DNA from: Algoriphagus lutimaris
GTDB taxonomy: Bacteria; Bacteroidota; Bacteroidia; Cytophagales; Cyclobacteriaceae
Assembly: GCF_017051705.1 (NCBI RefSeq)
Contig: NZ_JAFIDJ010000001.1
Span: 2,323,786-2,387,785 of the forward strand
Length of the DNA stretch: 64,000 nucleotides
Direction of reading: 5' to 3'
The notes beneath the pieces are model-generated. The model had not been told where the DNA came from and did not search any database. It saw only the letters and a list, made by a program, of their open reading frames with translations. Positions 1 through 9,260 of the stretch are shown here, piece after piece; within the stretch, counting starts at the first letter, position 1, and every line of letters starts with the position of its first letter. The translations under genes were made by a program, and so were the position numbers.

Positions 1-1
1 G

Positions 2-1489
2 GTCAATTTGATTTCCAAAAGCCCTCAGGAAGAACCCGAATTATCCGTAATGCTTAATGGTACTTCTGCACTAGGGTTGGACGCTAGTGCCTTTTATGCA
101 ACAAAAAAAGGGAAAGTAGGAACAACGATTTTCACCTCCTACAACAAAGGAACTGCTTATGATCCTGCAGATATCGGATTGACTGCCATCCCAAAATTCG
201 ACCGATGGACCATCAACCCAAAATTTTTCTGGGACATACATCCCAAATCAAGTTTAATCCTAGGATTGAACCTAATGAAGGAGGATAGATTGGGAGGAAA
301 TTTAGATTTTATCAAAGGCAAAGAGGTGTCAAACCCTTATTTTGAAAAAAACACCACGGATCGTATTTCCACTAGCCTGAACTATCATCTTCAACTAAAT
401 GAAGCAACTCAGTTTGAAGTAAAAAACAGTTACAGCTATTATGACAGAAGCATAGAAATCCCTGATTTCCTATTTTCCGGAAAGCAATATTCTTCACTCT
501 CTGAAGTGAATATCAGCACCAAAGGAAACAAATCAGAATGGATTGGTGGATTGAATTTATGGACGGATCAATTCATACAAAAAGAAGGAAATGAGGGTTC
601 TCCTCTTGATTACAATCTGAATACCTATGGGGCTTTTGTCCAAAACCTATGGAATGCATCTGAGCAATGGACTTTTGAAACAGGATTCAGGCTGGATTAT
701 CAAAAAGAGTATGGAGTATTTCCCTTGCCGAAGCTCTCAGCCATGTTCAAACCTACCGATGCACTCACATTTCGACTTGGCGGCGGGTTGGGGTATAAAT
801 CCCCAACCGTATTTACAGAAGATGCCGAGCGGATTCATTTCCAATATATTTCACCTATAGATCCCGGTCTTTTTGAAGCAGAAAAATCTTCTGGAGCCAA
901 CCTAGACCTCAACTACAAAGTAGCTTTTGGAGAGGAACTATCTTTGGTAGTCAATACCCTTTTCTTTTATACCAGTATTAAAAATCCACTCTTGCTAACT
1001 CCAACAGGGAGTAATTATGAATTTCAACAACCCACTGGGAACATGAAGACCAAAGGCCTGGAGCTTAACATGAAATGGAATTACAAGGACTTCAAACTTT
1101 TTGTAGGATATACCTTTGCCGATGTCCATCAACAATACAATGACATCAAATCAACTTATCCCTTGGTGGCAAAACACCGCATCAACAATGTTTTAATGTA
1201 TGAAAAGCATGAAAATTTTTGGGTTGGACTGGAAGCATATTATTTCAGTCCTCAGCAACTAAATGATGGGATGGAGGGAAAATCCTATTGGATCGTGGGA
1301 TTAATGAGTGAAAAGAAATTTGGAGAATTTTTTTCCATATTTCTGAATTTTGAAAACTTTCTGGATACCCGCCAAACCAGGTTTGACACCATTTATACGG
1401 GTAGTATTTCCAATCCGGACTTCAGGGATATATATGCCCCTGTAGATGGATTCGTCATCAATGGAGGTGTCAAATTCCGACTTTTATAA
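2..1489 (+). CDS. TonB-dependent outer-membrane receptor, C-terminal part
   Basis: This is the 3' part of a TonB-dependent receptor; the 5' end lies outside the window and the frame is open to base 2. The first visible residues, VNLISKSPQ, match the usual end of the plug domain of FecA-like receptors (GxVNLISKxP), so signal peptide, any N-terminal extension and most of the plug are missing. The remaining roughly 490 residues are a beta-barrel: alternating strands rich in Tyr, Phe and Trp, the segment LGGGLGYKSPTVFTE typical of such barrels, and a C-terminus ending in a hydrophobic residue (GGVKFRLL) as expected for BAM-mediated assembly. The ligand cannot be read from the barrel. No SusD follows it, so siderophore or small-molecule uptake is as likely as glycan uptake. 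Confidence 0.88.
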   Translation, partial: VNLISKSPQEEPELSVMLNGTSALGLDASAFYATKKGKVGTTIFTSYNKGTAYDPADIGLTAIPKFDRWTINPKFFWDIHPKSSLILGLNLMKEDRLGGNLDFIKGKEVSNPYFEKNTTDRISTSLNYHLQLNEATQFEVKNSYSYYDRSIEIPDFLFSGKQYSSLSEVNISTKGNKSEWIGGLNLWTDQFIQKEGNEGSPLDYNLNTYGAFVQNLWNASEQWTFETGFRLDYQKEYGVFPLPKLSAMFKPTDALTFRLGGGLGYKSPTVFTEDAERIHFQYISPIDPGLFEAEKSSGANLDLNYKVAFGEELSLVVNTLFFYTSIKNPLLLTPTGSNYEFQQPTGNMKTKGLELNMKWNYKDFKLFVGYTFADVHQQYNDIKSTYPLVAKHRINNVLMYEKHENFWVGLEAYYFSPQQLNDGMEGKSYWIVGLMSEKKFGEFFSIFLNFENFLDTRQTRFDTIYTGSISNPDFRDIYAPVDGFVINGGVKFRLL

Positions 1490-1692
1490 AATATGAATCT
1501 CAAATCCAACAAAAAACGTGATAAAGATTAGTTCTTAGGGAATGTATGGCTTTGAATTTCATATCATTGTAGAAGTCTTTCATAGATTCTTTAATATCCA
1601 CATATATCGCTACCAAATTTTAGATTCTCTCGATATTTAATTGGATTTCAGTGGAGCTATGATTAGTTTTTGTTTTACGCTTCTTATAAACA

Positions 1693-3012
1693 ATGAATTC
1701 AGCTTTTCTTTCAAAAAAAGGCAGTGCGGCAGCCCAAAAACCCACAAGGGTTGACATGGACATTTATTTTAAAGCCATGAAAAACCGCTTCCACGCTCAA
1801 GACAATCCAGAAGGAGCATTCCCTATGAACGTGGCTGAGAATCATCTTTGTTGGGAAATGCTGAAAAATAGAATCCAAAAAGTAACCAGAGAAAAAAATA
1901 TTCCAAATTGGGTTGCGAGCTATGGGGATCCATCAGGTATCCCAAAATTCAAAGAGGCTACCGCCAATTTTTTATCCAAATTTTTAATTAAGGAGGAAGT
2001 CAACCCTGATTCTTTGGCTTTCTCTGTCGGAGCTACCTCCGTGATTGAAATGACCGCATTTTTACTTTGCGATCCGGGAGATACTGCTGTGATTCCTGCC
2101 CCAAGTTACCCAGTATACACAGGGGATATTGGCGTGTTTCCTAGCGTCCATCGCTACGACCTTCAAACACACCAAAAAATAGAGGAACTCAGCAATGGAA
2201 TCCCTATTCATACCGATCAATTAGAACAAGCAAAACAGGAAATAGAAACAGCCGGTAGCAGATTTAGGATGTTAATCTTAACCAATCCTGACAATCCCAC
2301 CGGAGCTATTTATAGCGAGCAACAATTACGTCAACTTGCAGATTGGTGCATTTCACATCAAATCCATTTAGTGGTGAATGAAATTTATGGGCTCACTCCC
2401 ATCAACCATCGGCACCCAGAAATAAAGGATGATTACCCGAATCCGATCCAGTTTGTTTCCTTTGGTAAAATCATGGCTGAATATCATAGCCCTTTTCTTC
2501 ATTTCTGGTATTCCTTTTCAAAAGATTTTGGAATATCAGGGTTTAGAATAGGCCTGCTTCATTCTCTCAATGAAGACTTGATCAAAGCCTATGGAAATAT
2601 CGGATTGAGTCATTCAACCTCTAACTACACTCAATGGGTGCTTGCAGAAGTATTGAATGATTTGGAATTCCTAGAACAGTATTTTTCTTCTTTCCAAAAG
2701 GCCTTAACCGAGTCTTACCTAATTGTAAGTCGTACGCTCAAGGAACTAAGCATCCCTTTCAATCCTTCCTATGGTAGTCTCTTTACTTGGATGGATTTAT
2801 CTGAATTTCTAAACGAGAAATCTGACTCTGGAGAGGAACAATTATGGTTGGACATTTATCAGCAATCAAGGATCTTATTGACTCCGACCAATGGGTTTGG
2901 TCATCAACAAAAAGGATTGTTTAGAATGGTGATCACCAGTTTTGATCACCCAGATTTAGAAGTAGCAATGGGTAGACTAAAGGAATATTTTGTAAGGAGA
3001 AGAAATGGCTAA
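1693..3012 (+). CDS. PLP-dependent class I/II aminotransferase, ACC-synthase-like
   Basis: This 439-residue fold-type I PLP enzyme resembles the 1-aminocyclopropane-1-carboxylate synthase branch. The N-terminal segment with DMDIYFKAMKNRF and MNVAENHLCWEML (about residues 21-56) is the characteristic ACC-synthase-like entry. NPDNPTG (about 198-204), the PLP lysine in YSFSKDFGISGFR (K277) and the substrate-binding arginine region are present. The odd point is NEIYG at 229-233: aspartate aminotransferase-fold enzymes normally have Asp at the first position, contacting the PLP pyridine nitrogen, and here the codon at 2377-2379 is AAT (Asn). No export signal is seen, so it should be cytosolic. It stands alone between a receptor and a membrane protein, and its substrate is unknown. 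Assignment to the superfamily is firm; ACC synthase activity is not claimed. Confidence 0.88.
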   Translation: MNSAFLSKKGSAAAQKPTRVDMDIYFKAMKNRFHAQDNPEGAFPMNVAENHLCWEMLKNRIQKVTREKNIPNWVASYGDPSGIPKFKEATANFLSKFLIKEEVNPDSLAFSVGATSVIEMTAFLLCDPGDTAVIPAPSYPVYTGDIGVFPSVHRYDLQTHQKIEELSNGIPIHTDQLEQAKQEIETAGSRFRMLILTNPDNPTGAIYSEQQLRQLADWCISHQIHLVVNEIYGLTPINHRHPEIKDDYPNPIQFVSFGKIMAEYHSPFLHFWYSFSKDFGISGFRIGLLHSLNEDLIKAYGNIGLSHSTSNYTQWVLAEVLNDLEFLEQYFSSFQKALTESYLIVSRTLKELSIPFNPSYGSLFTWMDLSEFLNEKSDSGEEQLWLDIYQQSRILLTPTNGFGHQQKGLFRMVITSFDHPDLEVAMGRLKEYFVRRRNG

Positions 3013-3096
3013 TCCCAGGCAGAAGATAGAATGATTTCTTAATCTCTGAAATGGAGACGATTTAGATTAAAAACTAAACCAAGCCCCTAAAAACCT

Positions 3097-4191
3097 ATGA
3101 AAATTGCATTTTTCATCCTCATTGTTTTACACGGAGCTATTCACTTGCTAGGATTTGTGAAAGGACTAGGTATCAAGGAAGTAAAGGAATTGACCTTACC
3201 TATTTCAAAATCCATGGGAATCACTTGGTTGCTTGCTGCAACCCTACTTATTGTATATGGAATCCTCTATCTTATTCATTCAAAATATGCCTGGTTAGTT
3301 GGGATCATTGCAGTTTTAATTTCCCAAGCCTTAGTATTTATATTTTGGAAAGATGCCAAGTTTGGGACCTTTCCTAACCTACTCATTTTATTGATCTCTC
3401 TGATTGCATGGGGACAATTCCAGTTTCAAAATAAGGTTCATCAAGAGACCCGGCATCTTTTGCAGGATATCAATGACCAAGAGCATAAAATCCTCCAGGA
3501 ACATGACTTCAGTGAATTACCTCCTCCTGTAAAAAAATGGATTCGAAATTCGGGTTCTGTGGGGAAACCTTTAGTCCAAGTGGGAGAAGTGTTCCAGAAG
3601 GCAGAAATGCGTATGAAGCCCGATCAAAAAAATTGGATGCAGGCAAATGCAAAACAATATACTCGAATAGATCAACCTTCTTTTATCTGGACCGTGGATG
3701 TGAAAATGAACCTCTTTTTAAACTTCCAGGGTAGAGATAAATTTGAAAATGGCAAAGGCAGTATGCTGATCAAATTGAACTCCCTTGTCAACATAGTTAA
3801 TGAGGAAGGAGAGAAATTGGACGAGGGCTCATTGCAGCGGTATTTGGGTGAAATGGTGTGGTTTCCTTCTCTGGCATTAAGTCCTTTTATTTCCTGGGAA
3901 ATGATCGATGAGACTACAGCGAAAGCTTCCATGGAATTTCAAGGCACCAGCGGATCTGGCACTTTTTACTTCAATGATCAAGGAGATGTAGTACGGTTTT
4001 CTGCCATGAGATATATGGACAATAATGATGGAGCTGAAAGAAAAGAGTGGATCATGGATATTTCAGATTATCAAGTATTTGAAGGCATCAAAGTACCTTC
4101 CAAAATGACCGCAACATGGAGACTGGATGAAGGTGATTGGACTTGGTTAAAACTGGAAGTGACAGACCTGAAATTCAATCGTTGGAATTAA
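3097..4191 (+). CDS. Membrane protein with C-terminal DUF6544/DUF6920-like domain
   Basis: A 364-residue protein with four predicted membrane helices in the first 110 residues (near 3-22, 38-60, 65-85 and 90-108) and then a soluble domain of about 250 residues. The soluble part contains ELPPPVKKWI, MRMKPDQKNWMQANAKQY, YLGEMVWFPSLALSPFI and a C-terminal GIKVPSKMTATWRLDEGD segment. This pattern matches, from memory, the uncharacterised DUF6544/DUF6920 family, where it looks like an exported lipid- or ligand-binding beta-rich domain anchored in the membrane. No catalytic motif was recognised. It lies 84 bases after the aminotransferase on the same strand and might be cotranscribed. The function is unknown. 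Confidence 0.75.
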   Translation: MKIAFFILIVLHGAIHLLGFVKGLGIKEVKELTLPISKSMGITWLLAATLLIVYGILYLIHSKYAWLVGIIAVLISQALVFIFWKDAKFGTFPNLLILLISLIAWGQFQFQNKVHQETRHLLQDINDQEHKILQEHDFSELPPPVKKWIRNSGSVGKPLVQVGEVFQKAEMRMKPDQKNWMQANAKQYTRIDQPSFIWTVDVKMNLFLNFQGRDKFENGKGSMLIKLNSLVNIVNEEGEKLDEGSLQRYLGEMVWFPSLALSPFISWEMIDETTAKASMEFQGTSGSGTFYFNDQGDVVRFSAMRYMDNNDGAERKEWIMDISDYQVFEGIKVPSKMTATWRLDEGDWTWLKLEVTDLKFNRWN

Positions 4192-4418
4192 TCTAGGTTG
4201 TTAATCTTGGGGAGAAAAATACATTTTTAAGACTTTGAGTTTTTTTTTCTCCTTCAACCCATTTTTTACTCAGACAATCATCTGAGTTCCTTCCTGCTTT
4301 TTTTAGGCTTCAAATTTGAAATGAAGTCCACAATTGCCACCAACTAAGATTCGGCCTCAAAATTCTTCCCCTTTTTTATCAAAATTTCTTACCTTATTCT
4401 TTTACCACCTCCCCTACT

Positions 4419-5744
4419 ATGAGTCGAAGATCCTTTATTAAAAAAACCGCGCTGACAGGATTGGGATTATCTGCCTTTGGATGGCTAGATGCCCATGCAG
4501 TTTCATTTTCCCAAAGCCTTCCAAAAGTAAACAGAAAGCGAATTGAAGATCGTATTCAGGCATTGGCGAAGTATGGCCAGGATGAAAACGGACATGGTTA
4601 TCGGGTGGCTTATACCCAAGGAGATATTGAAGGGAGAAAATGGTTGATAGACCTGATGGAACAGGCAGGACTGAATACCCGAATTGATGCGGGAGGTAAT
4701 ATCATTGGGAGCCGAAATGGAAAAAACCCAAAATTAAAGCCCATTGGCTTCGGTTCACATATAGACATGGTACCTGATGGAGGAAACTACGACGGCACGC
4801 TGGGTTCCTTAAGCGCCTTGGAGGTGATAGAAGTACTGAATGAAAAGAAAATCATTACTGAGCATCCTTTGGAGGTCATCGTTTTTGGTAACGAGGAAGG
4901 TGGACTGATCGGAAGTAAGGCAATGGTTGGCAAACTGACCCAAGAAGGACTTCAACAGGTCAGTCAAAGTGGCTTGGTAATGGGGGAAGGAATCCGGGCG
5001 ATTGGAGGAAATCCTGAGGAAATAGGAAGTGCTGAACGAAAAAAGGGAGACCTTCATGCCTGGCTGGAATTACATATTGAACAGGGAGGAATCCTGGAAA
5101 GTGAAAATCTACAAATCGGGGTTGTTGAAGGAATTGTAGGGATTCTGGATTGTGAAATTACCGTAGAGGGGTTTGCCAATCATGCAGGAACCACCCCCAT
5201 GATACTAAGAAAAGATGCGTTGTTAGCGGCTTCTAAATTAACTGTTGCCGTGAATGAAGTCATCAATAGTGTTCCAGGCACACAGGTGGGGACAGTGGGC
5301 AAAATCGAAGCTTTACCCGGAGCCTACAATGTAGTTCCCGGCAAGGTGATGATGGGCCTGGAAATTCGCGATTTATCATTTGAAAAAATTGAAATGCTGC
5401 TGGGTCAAATCCAAGAACGAGCCCAGGCAATCGCAGAGGAAACAAAGACAACTATTACATTTAGAAGAGAGCCCAGCTTCAATCTTCCTGCGTTGACTGA
5501 TGCTTCTGTACAGCTAAAAATCCAGGAATCTGCTAAGGCACTTGGTTTGAAAACCAAACACATGCAAAGTGGAGCAGGTCATGATACCCAGCAAATTTCC
5601 CTGATTGCTCCCGTAGGAATGATTTTCGTTCCAAGTGTGGGCGGAATCAGCCATTCACCTAATGAATTCACCAAAACGGAAGATATGGAAAATGGTGCCA
5701 ATGTGCTTTTGCATACTGTTTTAGCCTTGGATCAGCAGGAATAG
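4419..5744 (+). CDS. Tat-exported M20 amidohydrolase (N-carbamoylase/allantoate amidohydrolase-like)
   Basis: A 441-residue zinc-dependent peptidase-fold enzyme of the hydantoinase/carbamoylase M20 subfamily, which hydrolyses N-carbamoyl amino acids, allantoate or ureidoglycolate. Metal-binding positions are visible: GSHIDMVPDGGNYDG (H114, D125), FGNEEGG (E159/E160), LELHIEQG (H219) and a late His (HSPNE). AGHDTQQ near 388 belongs to the active site, and VGTVGKIEALPGAYNVVPG marks the dimerisation domain. The N-terminus SRRSFIKKTALTGLGLSAFG is a good twin-arginine signal, so the enzyme should act in the periplasm, which is less usual for this family. The neighbouring genes do not suggest purine or hydantoin breakdown, so the substrate is open. 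Confidence 0.9.
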   Translation: MSRRSFIKKTALTGLGLSAFGWLDAHAVSFSQSLPKVNRKRIEDRIQALAKYGQDENGHGYRVAYTQGDIEGRKWLIDLMEQAGLNTRIDAGGNIIGSRNGKNPKLKPIGFGSHIDMVPDGGNYDGTLGSLSALEVIEVLNEKKIITEHPLEVIVFGNEEGGLIGSKAMVGKLTQEGLQQVSQSGLVMGEGIRAIGGNPEEIGSAERKKGDLHAWLELHIEQGGILESENLQIGVVEGIVGILDCEITVEGFANHAGTTPMILRKDALLAASKLTVAVNEVINSVPGTQVGTVGKIEALPGAYNVVPGKVMMGLEIRDLSFEKIEMLLGQIQERAQAIAEETKTTITFRREPSFNLPALTDASVQLKIQESAKALGLKTKHMQSGAGHDTQQISLIAPVGMIFVPSVGGISHSPNEFTKTEDMENGANVLLHTVLALDQQE

Positions 5745-5793
5745 AAAAACCTTCATACAAAACCATGGATTGTATCCTTTCTATCAAATTCCG

Positions 5794-6720
5794 TTATGGT
5801 AATACATGAGACATCCACCAAGCCACATGGGAAGAACTCCCCTTCGGTGGCTCCGCTTTTGTAACTAAGATAGGCGACCAGTCTTCCTTAAATGTGATGA
5901 CTCTAGCATTCAATTGGGTAGGTAAACCTCGAGGGAAGATTTCCTTCGCTTTGGCAAGAAATGATGCATAATTTTTTCGCCTTTTCGTAAGAGTACCTCC
6001 AGGAACATTCAGTATCAACTTCGAAGGAGGAATAATCTTCACCATATTCTCCACCTCCCACAGCACCCCAGGGGTAGTACCCGCAGTTAGAATCACAAGA
6101 TTGGCTCCTCGAGCCATTTGCAATACTTTCTCTTGCCAATTATCATCCGAAACATACACGTTATCTGCACCCAAGATCGGGGGAGATTCTGGTTCCCCAA
6201 TTGCTGCCACTTTCCCATAATCTCGAGTCAACTCAGAAAGAATTTCACCGAATTCGGATCCAATTCCTCCAAGTACACGAGGCAATTGCATGCGAACCCC
6301 GAATTTTAACACTTTCAATTTATTGAGAAAGCTGATCGGCTGGTTATCCCTACCCCAGCTATAATATACACGCCAATCTGTGTCTTCAGAGAATGGCCGT
6401 AAATAAAGAATGCCAGGAGGTGAATCTAGCTCTACAAAGCGAAAAGATTGGTGTCTGAGGGCCTTTTTGCGTAAAATAATGGCAGCTACCATGCTTGCAA
6501 AAAGTACAGGAAACACATAATCTGGTATCTCCACCACACCATAAAGAGGATTTTCACCAATAAAGGGAAATCCAGGAATCATAAAAATTAGGAAGATAAA
6601 AAAGATTAGTAAAATCAAATTACTTAGCTTACTGTATAAGCGACCTTTAGCACTTGTATCCCCTACCATGGCAGGTCGCTTTCGCCGATTACCAGTCTTT
6701 TCTTTCCCTTGGTCTTTCAT
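5794..6720 (-). CDS. Two-helix membrane protein with TIR-like cytoplasmic domain
   Basis: A 308-residue protein of unassigned function. Residues 1-30 are charged (NRRKR), two hydrophobic helices lie at about 33-50 and 67-84, and the rest is soluble. The soluble part starts with ILYLRPFSEDTDWRVYY, then has VAAIGEPESPPILGADNVYV, DDNWQEKVLQMARGANLVIL and TAGTTPGVLWEVENM. The order beta-strand (LVILTAG), polar turn, then helix starting LWEVE with a glutamate (E222) resembles TIR and TIR-like folds, where the equivalent glutamate is catalytic for NAD cleavage. This is my structural reading, not a database match. It is the only reverse-strand gene among forward exported enzymes and has no recognisable defence partner. 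Confidence 0.7.
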   Translation of the reverse strand: MKDQGKEKTGNRRKRPAMVGDTSAKGRLYSKLSNLILLIFFIFLIFMIPGFPFIGENPLYGVVEIPDYVFPVLFASMVAAIILRKKALRHQSFRFVELDSPPGILYLRPFSEDTDWRVYYSWGRDNQPISFLNKLKVLKFGVRMQLPRVLGGIGSEFGEILSELTRDYGKVAAIGEPESPPILGADNVYVSDDNWQEKVLQMARGANLVILTAGTTPGVLWEVENMVKIIPPSKLILNVPGGTLTKRRKNYASFLAKAKEIFPRGLPTQLNARVITFKEDWSPILVTKAEPPKGSSSHVAWWMSHVLP

Positions 6721-6919
6721 ACAAATTCCCTCTGTAATCTAAACTAACTTTAGCCATACGAAACCTCTTTTAATCAATAAAATAGATTTTATAGCCGATG
6801 TATCTCCAGTTAATGAAATATAAATAATTCCTACTTATTAAAATATTCAAATTCACCATATTAGAATACTTGTTATTGACACTAATAGGGTTTGATCTCA
6901 CACTTTAAACATTTTTACC

Positions 6920-7825
6920 ATGAATAGGAAAAGGAGAAATATAGTTCGAAGCCTGGCATTGACACCTCTTGTGGTTGGAACTCACAGTCCATTCACAAAT
7001 TCTTCAATAAAACCTTTGACCCAAACCAGGATCCAATACAGTATCAATGCCTATTCGTTCAACTCCCAATTAAGGAATGGTGAAATGACATTCTTGGACA
7101 TGATGGAATTTGCTGCAGAAATCGGGATGAATGGAGTAGATTTAACAGGCTATTATTTTGATTCTTATCCAGATGTTCCTCAAAACAGTGAACTATTTCA
7201 ACTTAAAAAGAAGGCTCTTGAACTCGGACTAAACATATCTTGGACAGGAGTCAGGAATAATTTTGTGAATCCTGATGCTGCAGGAAGAGCTGCTGATCGA
7301 GAATTAATTAGAAAATGGTTAACAGTATCGTCTAGTCTAGGAGCTTCAATTATGAGAGTTTTTACAGGAAGTCAAACCTATGAAGGCTTTACGAAAGATG
7401 AAGTAAAAGAATGGTTGGTGAATGAGTTTAAAACTTGTGCTAAGTATGGGGAAGAAAAAGGAATAATCGTAGGCCTTCAAAATCACAATGAATTTTTATT
7501 TGATAGTGATGAAGTAATCGACATCCTGAAAAGAGTGGACTCTGAATGGTTTGGGTTGATTTTAGACATTGGAAGTTTGCATGCGAAAGATCCTTATGCG
7601 GAAATCGAAAAACTGGCTCCTTATGCCACCTACTGGTTTATTAAAGAACACGTATTCCCAAATGGCAATAGGACTCCTGTGGACATGAAAAAAATTGTCT
7701 CAATTATCAAAAACCAAGGGTATCAAGGATATGTCTCATTTGAAAGTCTGAGTGATGGGGATCCGAAACAAATTATTTCTTCAATGTTTGATTCATTTAA
7801 AAAAGCGTATGAAAAAATTTCTTAA
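6920..7825 (+). CDS. Exported sugar phosphate isomerase/epimerase-like TIM barrel
   Basis: A 301-residue AP-endonuclease-2/xylose-isomerase-like TIM barrel. MNGVDLTGYYFDSYPD and the two acidic/His segments GIIVGLQNHNEF and LILDIGSLHAKDPY carry the metal ligands expected for sugar isomerases/epimerases of this fold; IKEHVF and GYVSFESLSDGDP complete the barrel. The N-terminus NRKRRNIVRSLALTPLVVG is basic-hydrophobic and looks like a degenerate twin-arginine signal, so export is likely. Members of this family in Bacteroidota often sit with Gfo/Idh/MocA oxidoreductases in sugar oxidation-elimination pathways, but here the next gene is a class V aminotransferase. The substrate is unknown. Confidence 0.85.
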   Translation: MNRKRRNIVRSLALTPLVVGTHSPFTNSSIKPLTQTRIQYSINAYSFNSQLRNGEMTFLDMMEFAAEIGMNGVDLTGYYFDSYPDVPQNSELFQLKKKALELGLNISWTGVRNNFVNPDAAGRAADRELIRKWLTVSSSLGASIMRVFTGSQTYEGFTKDEVKEWLVNEFKTCAKYGEEKGIIVGLQNHNEFLFDSDEVIDILKRVDSEWFGLILDIGSLHAKDPYAEIEKLAPYATYWFIKEHVFPNGNRTPVDMKKIVSIIKNQGYQGYVSFESLSDGDPKQIISSMFDSFKKAYEKIS

Positions 7826-7922
7826 TGGGGGATAAGCAAGTCTTCTGAACCTAGTTTCAAAATTCATATTCTAGATAAAAACTAAAAAAGTGCTAATTTT
7901 TCTAAACTTACTCACTAACCAA

Positions 7923-9206
7923 ATGACAAATAGAAGAAACTTTCTGAAGAAAGGATGTCTGGCTGCAGCCTCCACTGCCTTTACCTTCCCCCATTTTTCC
8001 CATGCAACAGAAAAAGAGGCAGCCCTTTGGAAAACATCCCCTCAGTTCAGCGACGATGAATTTCTATGGGACTGGGTTCGAAATGAGTATTCAGTTTCTT
8101 CCACCATAGCAAATCTCAATAATGGAAGTGTTAGTCCTCAACCGAAGGTGGTTCAGGAAGTATTGGAGCATTACACCCGAGAGTTCAATACCATTCCTTC
8201 CATGTATATGTGGAGTGAAGGAGACACTTCCAACGCCATCAAGGAGCAATTGGCAGCTTTGGCAGGATGTAGCCCTGAAGAAATAGCCGTAAACCGTAAT
8301 ACGACAGAGGCGCTTAATACAGTGATCTGGGGGATGAATTACCAAAAAGGAGAGGAAATCATTCTGACTGAACAAGATTACACTTCGGTGATGAACACCT
8401 GGCAAGAAGCTGAGGCTCGATATGGAGTCGTATTAAAATGGCTTTCTCTTGATTTGCCAGTTGAAAATGATGAAGAAATTGTAGAAGCATATACCCGAGC
8501 CATCACTGAAAAAACAAAGGTGGTCATGATCACCCATATCAATAATATCAATGGAAACATCTTGCCTGTAAAGAAAATCACAGCAGCTGTAAAAGATATC
8601 AATCCGGATATCAAGGTCTTGGTAGACGGAGCCCATGCCTTTGCTCATATTGATTTTAAGATTTCAGATTTGGGATGTGATTTTTATGGTACCAGTTTGC
8701 ATAAATGGCTTTGTGCACCCTTTGGTACTGGTATGTTGTATGTCAAAAAATCCGAAATCCAAGGCCTATGGCCTCTTTTCACCCATGTGGACCCTCAGAG
8801 TGATAATATCGACAAGTTCGCAACATTTGGGACAAGAAATCTTCCGGCTGAGCTTTCCATTGCCAGGGCGATCGAGTTTCATAATAGCATCGGGATCGAA
8901 AGAAAAGAAGCCAGATTACGATATTTGAAGGATTATTGGATCTCACAAGTGGCAGACATCCCAAATGTTGAAGTGAAAACTTCCATGAAATCTGAGTTTG
9001 CCTGTGCTTTGGGTTCCTTCTCATTAAAGAATATGCCCGATGGAGAAGTAGTCCAAAAGCTAATGAAAAACTATCAGATCCATGTCACCCAAAAAGGAGA
9101 TAAAACAGGGAAATTTCACGGCATGCGGGTTACCCCACATATCTATACAAGAACCGAAGAGTTGGACCGACTGGTCAAAGGCATTCAAGAATTATCGAAA
9201 GTATAA
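7923..9206 (+). CDS. Exported class V aminotransferase (isopenicillin-N-epimerase-like)
   Basis: A fold-type I PLP enzyme of the aminotransferase class V/cysteine desulfurase/isopenicillin N epimerase group. The PLP lysine is in GTSLHKWLCAPFGTGML, preceded by VDGAHAFAHIDF with the PLP-contacting Asp and His. NRNTTEALNTVIWG is the phosphate-binding N-terminal segment. I choose the ATG at 7923 over the GTG at 7890 because it starts a clean export signal, MTNRRNFLKKGCLAAASTAF, with the RR motif of Tat substrates. Tat export would let PLP be loaded before translocation. It follows the TIM-barrel gene by about 100 bases in the same direction. Racemase or lyase activity on an exported amino compound is possible; nothing in the sequence decides it. 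Confidence 0.88.
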   Translation: MTNRRNFLKKGCLAAASTAFTFPHFSHATEKEAALWKTSPQFSDDEFLWDWVRNEYSVSSTIANLNNGSVSPQPKVVQEVLEHYTREFNTIPSMYMWSEGDTSNAIKEQLAALAGCSPEEIAVNRNTTEALNTVIWGMNYQKGEEIILTEQDYTSVMNTWQEAEARYGVVLKWLSLDLPVENDEEIVEAYTRAITEKTKVVMITHINNINGNILPVKKITAAVKDINPDIKVLVDGAHAFAHIDFKISDLGCDFYGTSLHKWLCAPFGTGMLYVKKSEIQGLWPLFTHVDPQSDNIDKFATFGTRNLPAELSIARAIEFHNSIGIERKEARLRYLKDYWISQVADIPNVEVKTSMKSEFACALGSFSLKNMPDGEVVQKLMKNYQIHVTQKGDKTGKFHGMRVTPHIYTRTEELDRLVKGIQELSKV

Positions 9207-9260
9207 TTGTCCTTTGTATTTAATTAAAACAACCACTTTTTGATATGCCTTTAAAGAAGC

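Noticed and set aside
4211-4252. GGAGAAAAA/TTTTTCTCC inverted repeat as a terminator
   Set aside because: The loop is long, the stem mostly A:T, and no T-tract directly follows it.
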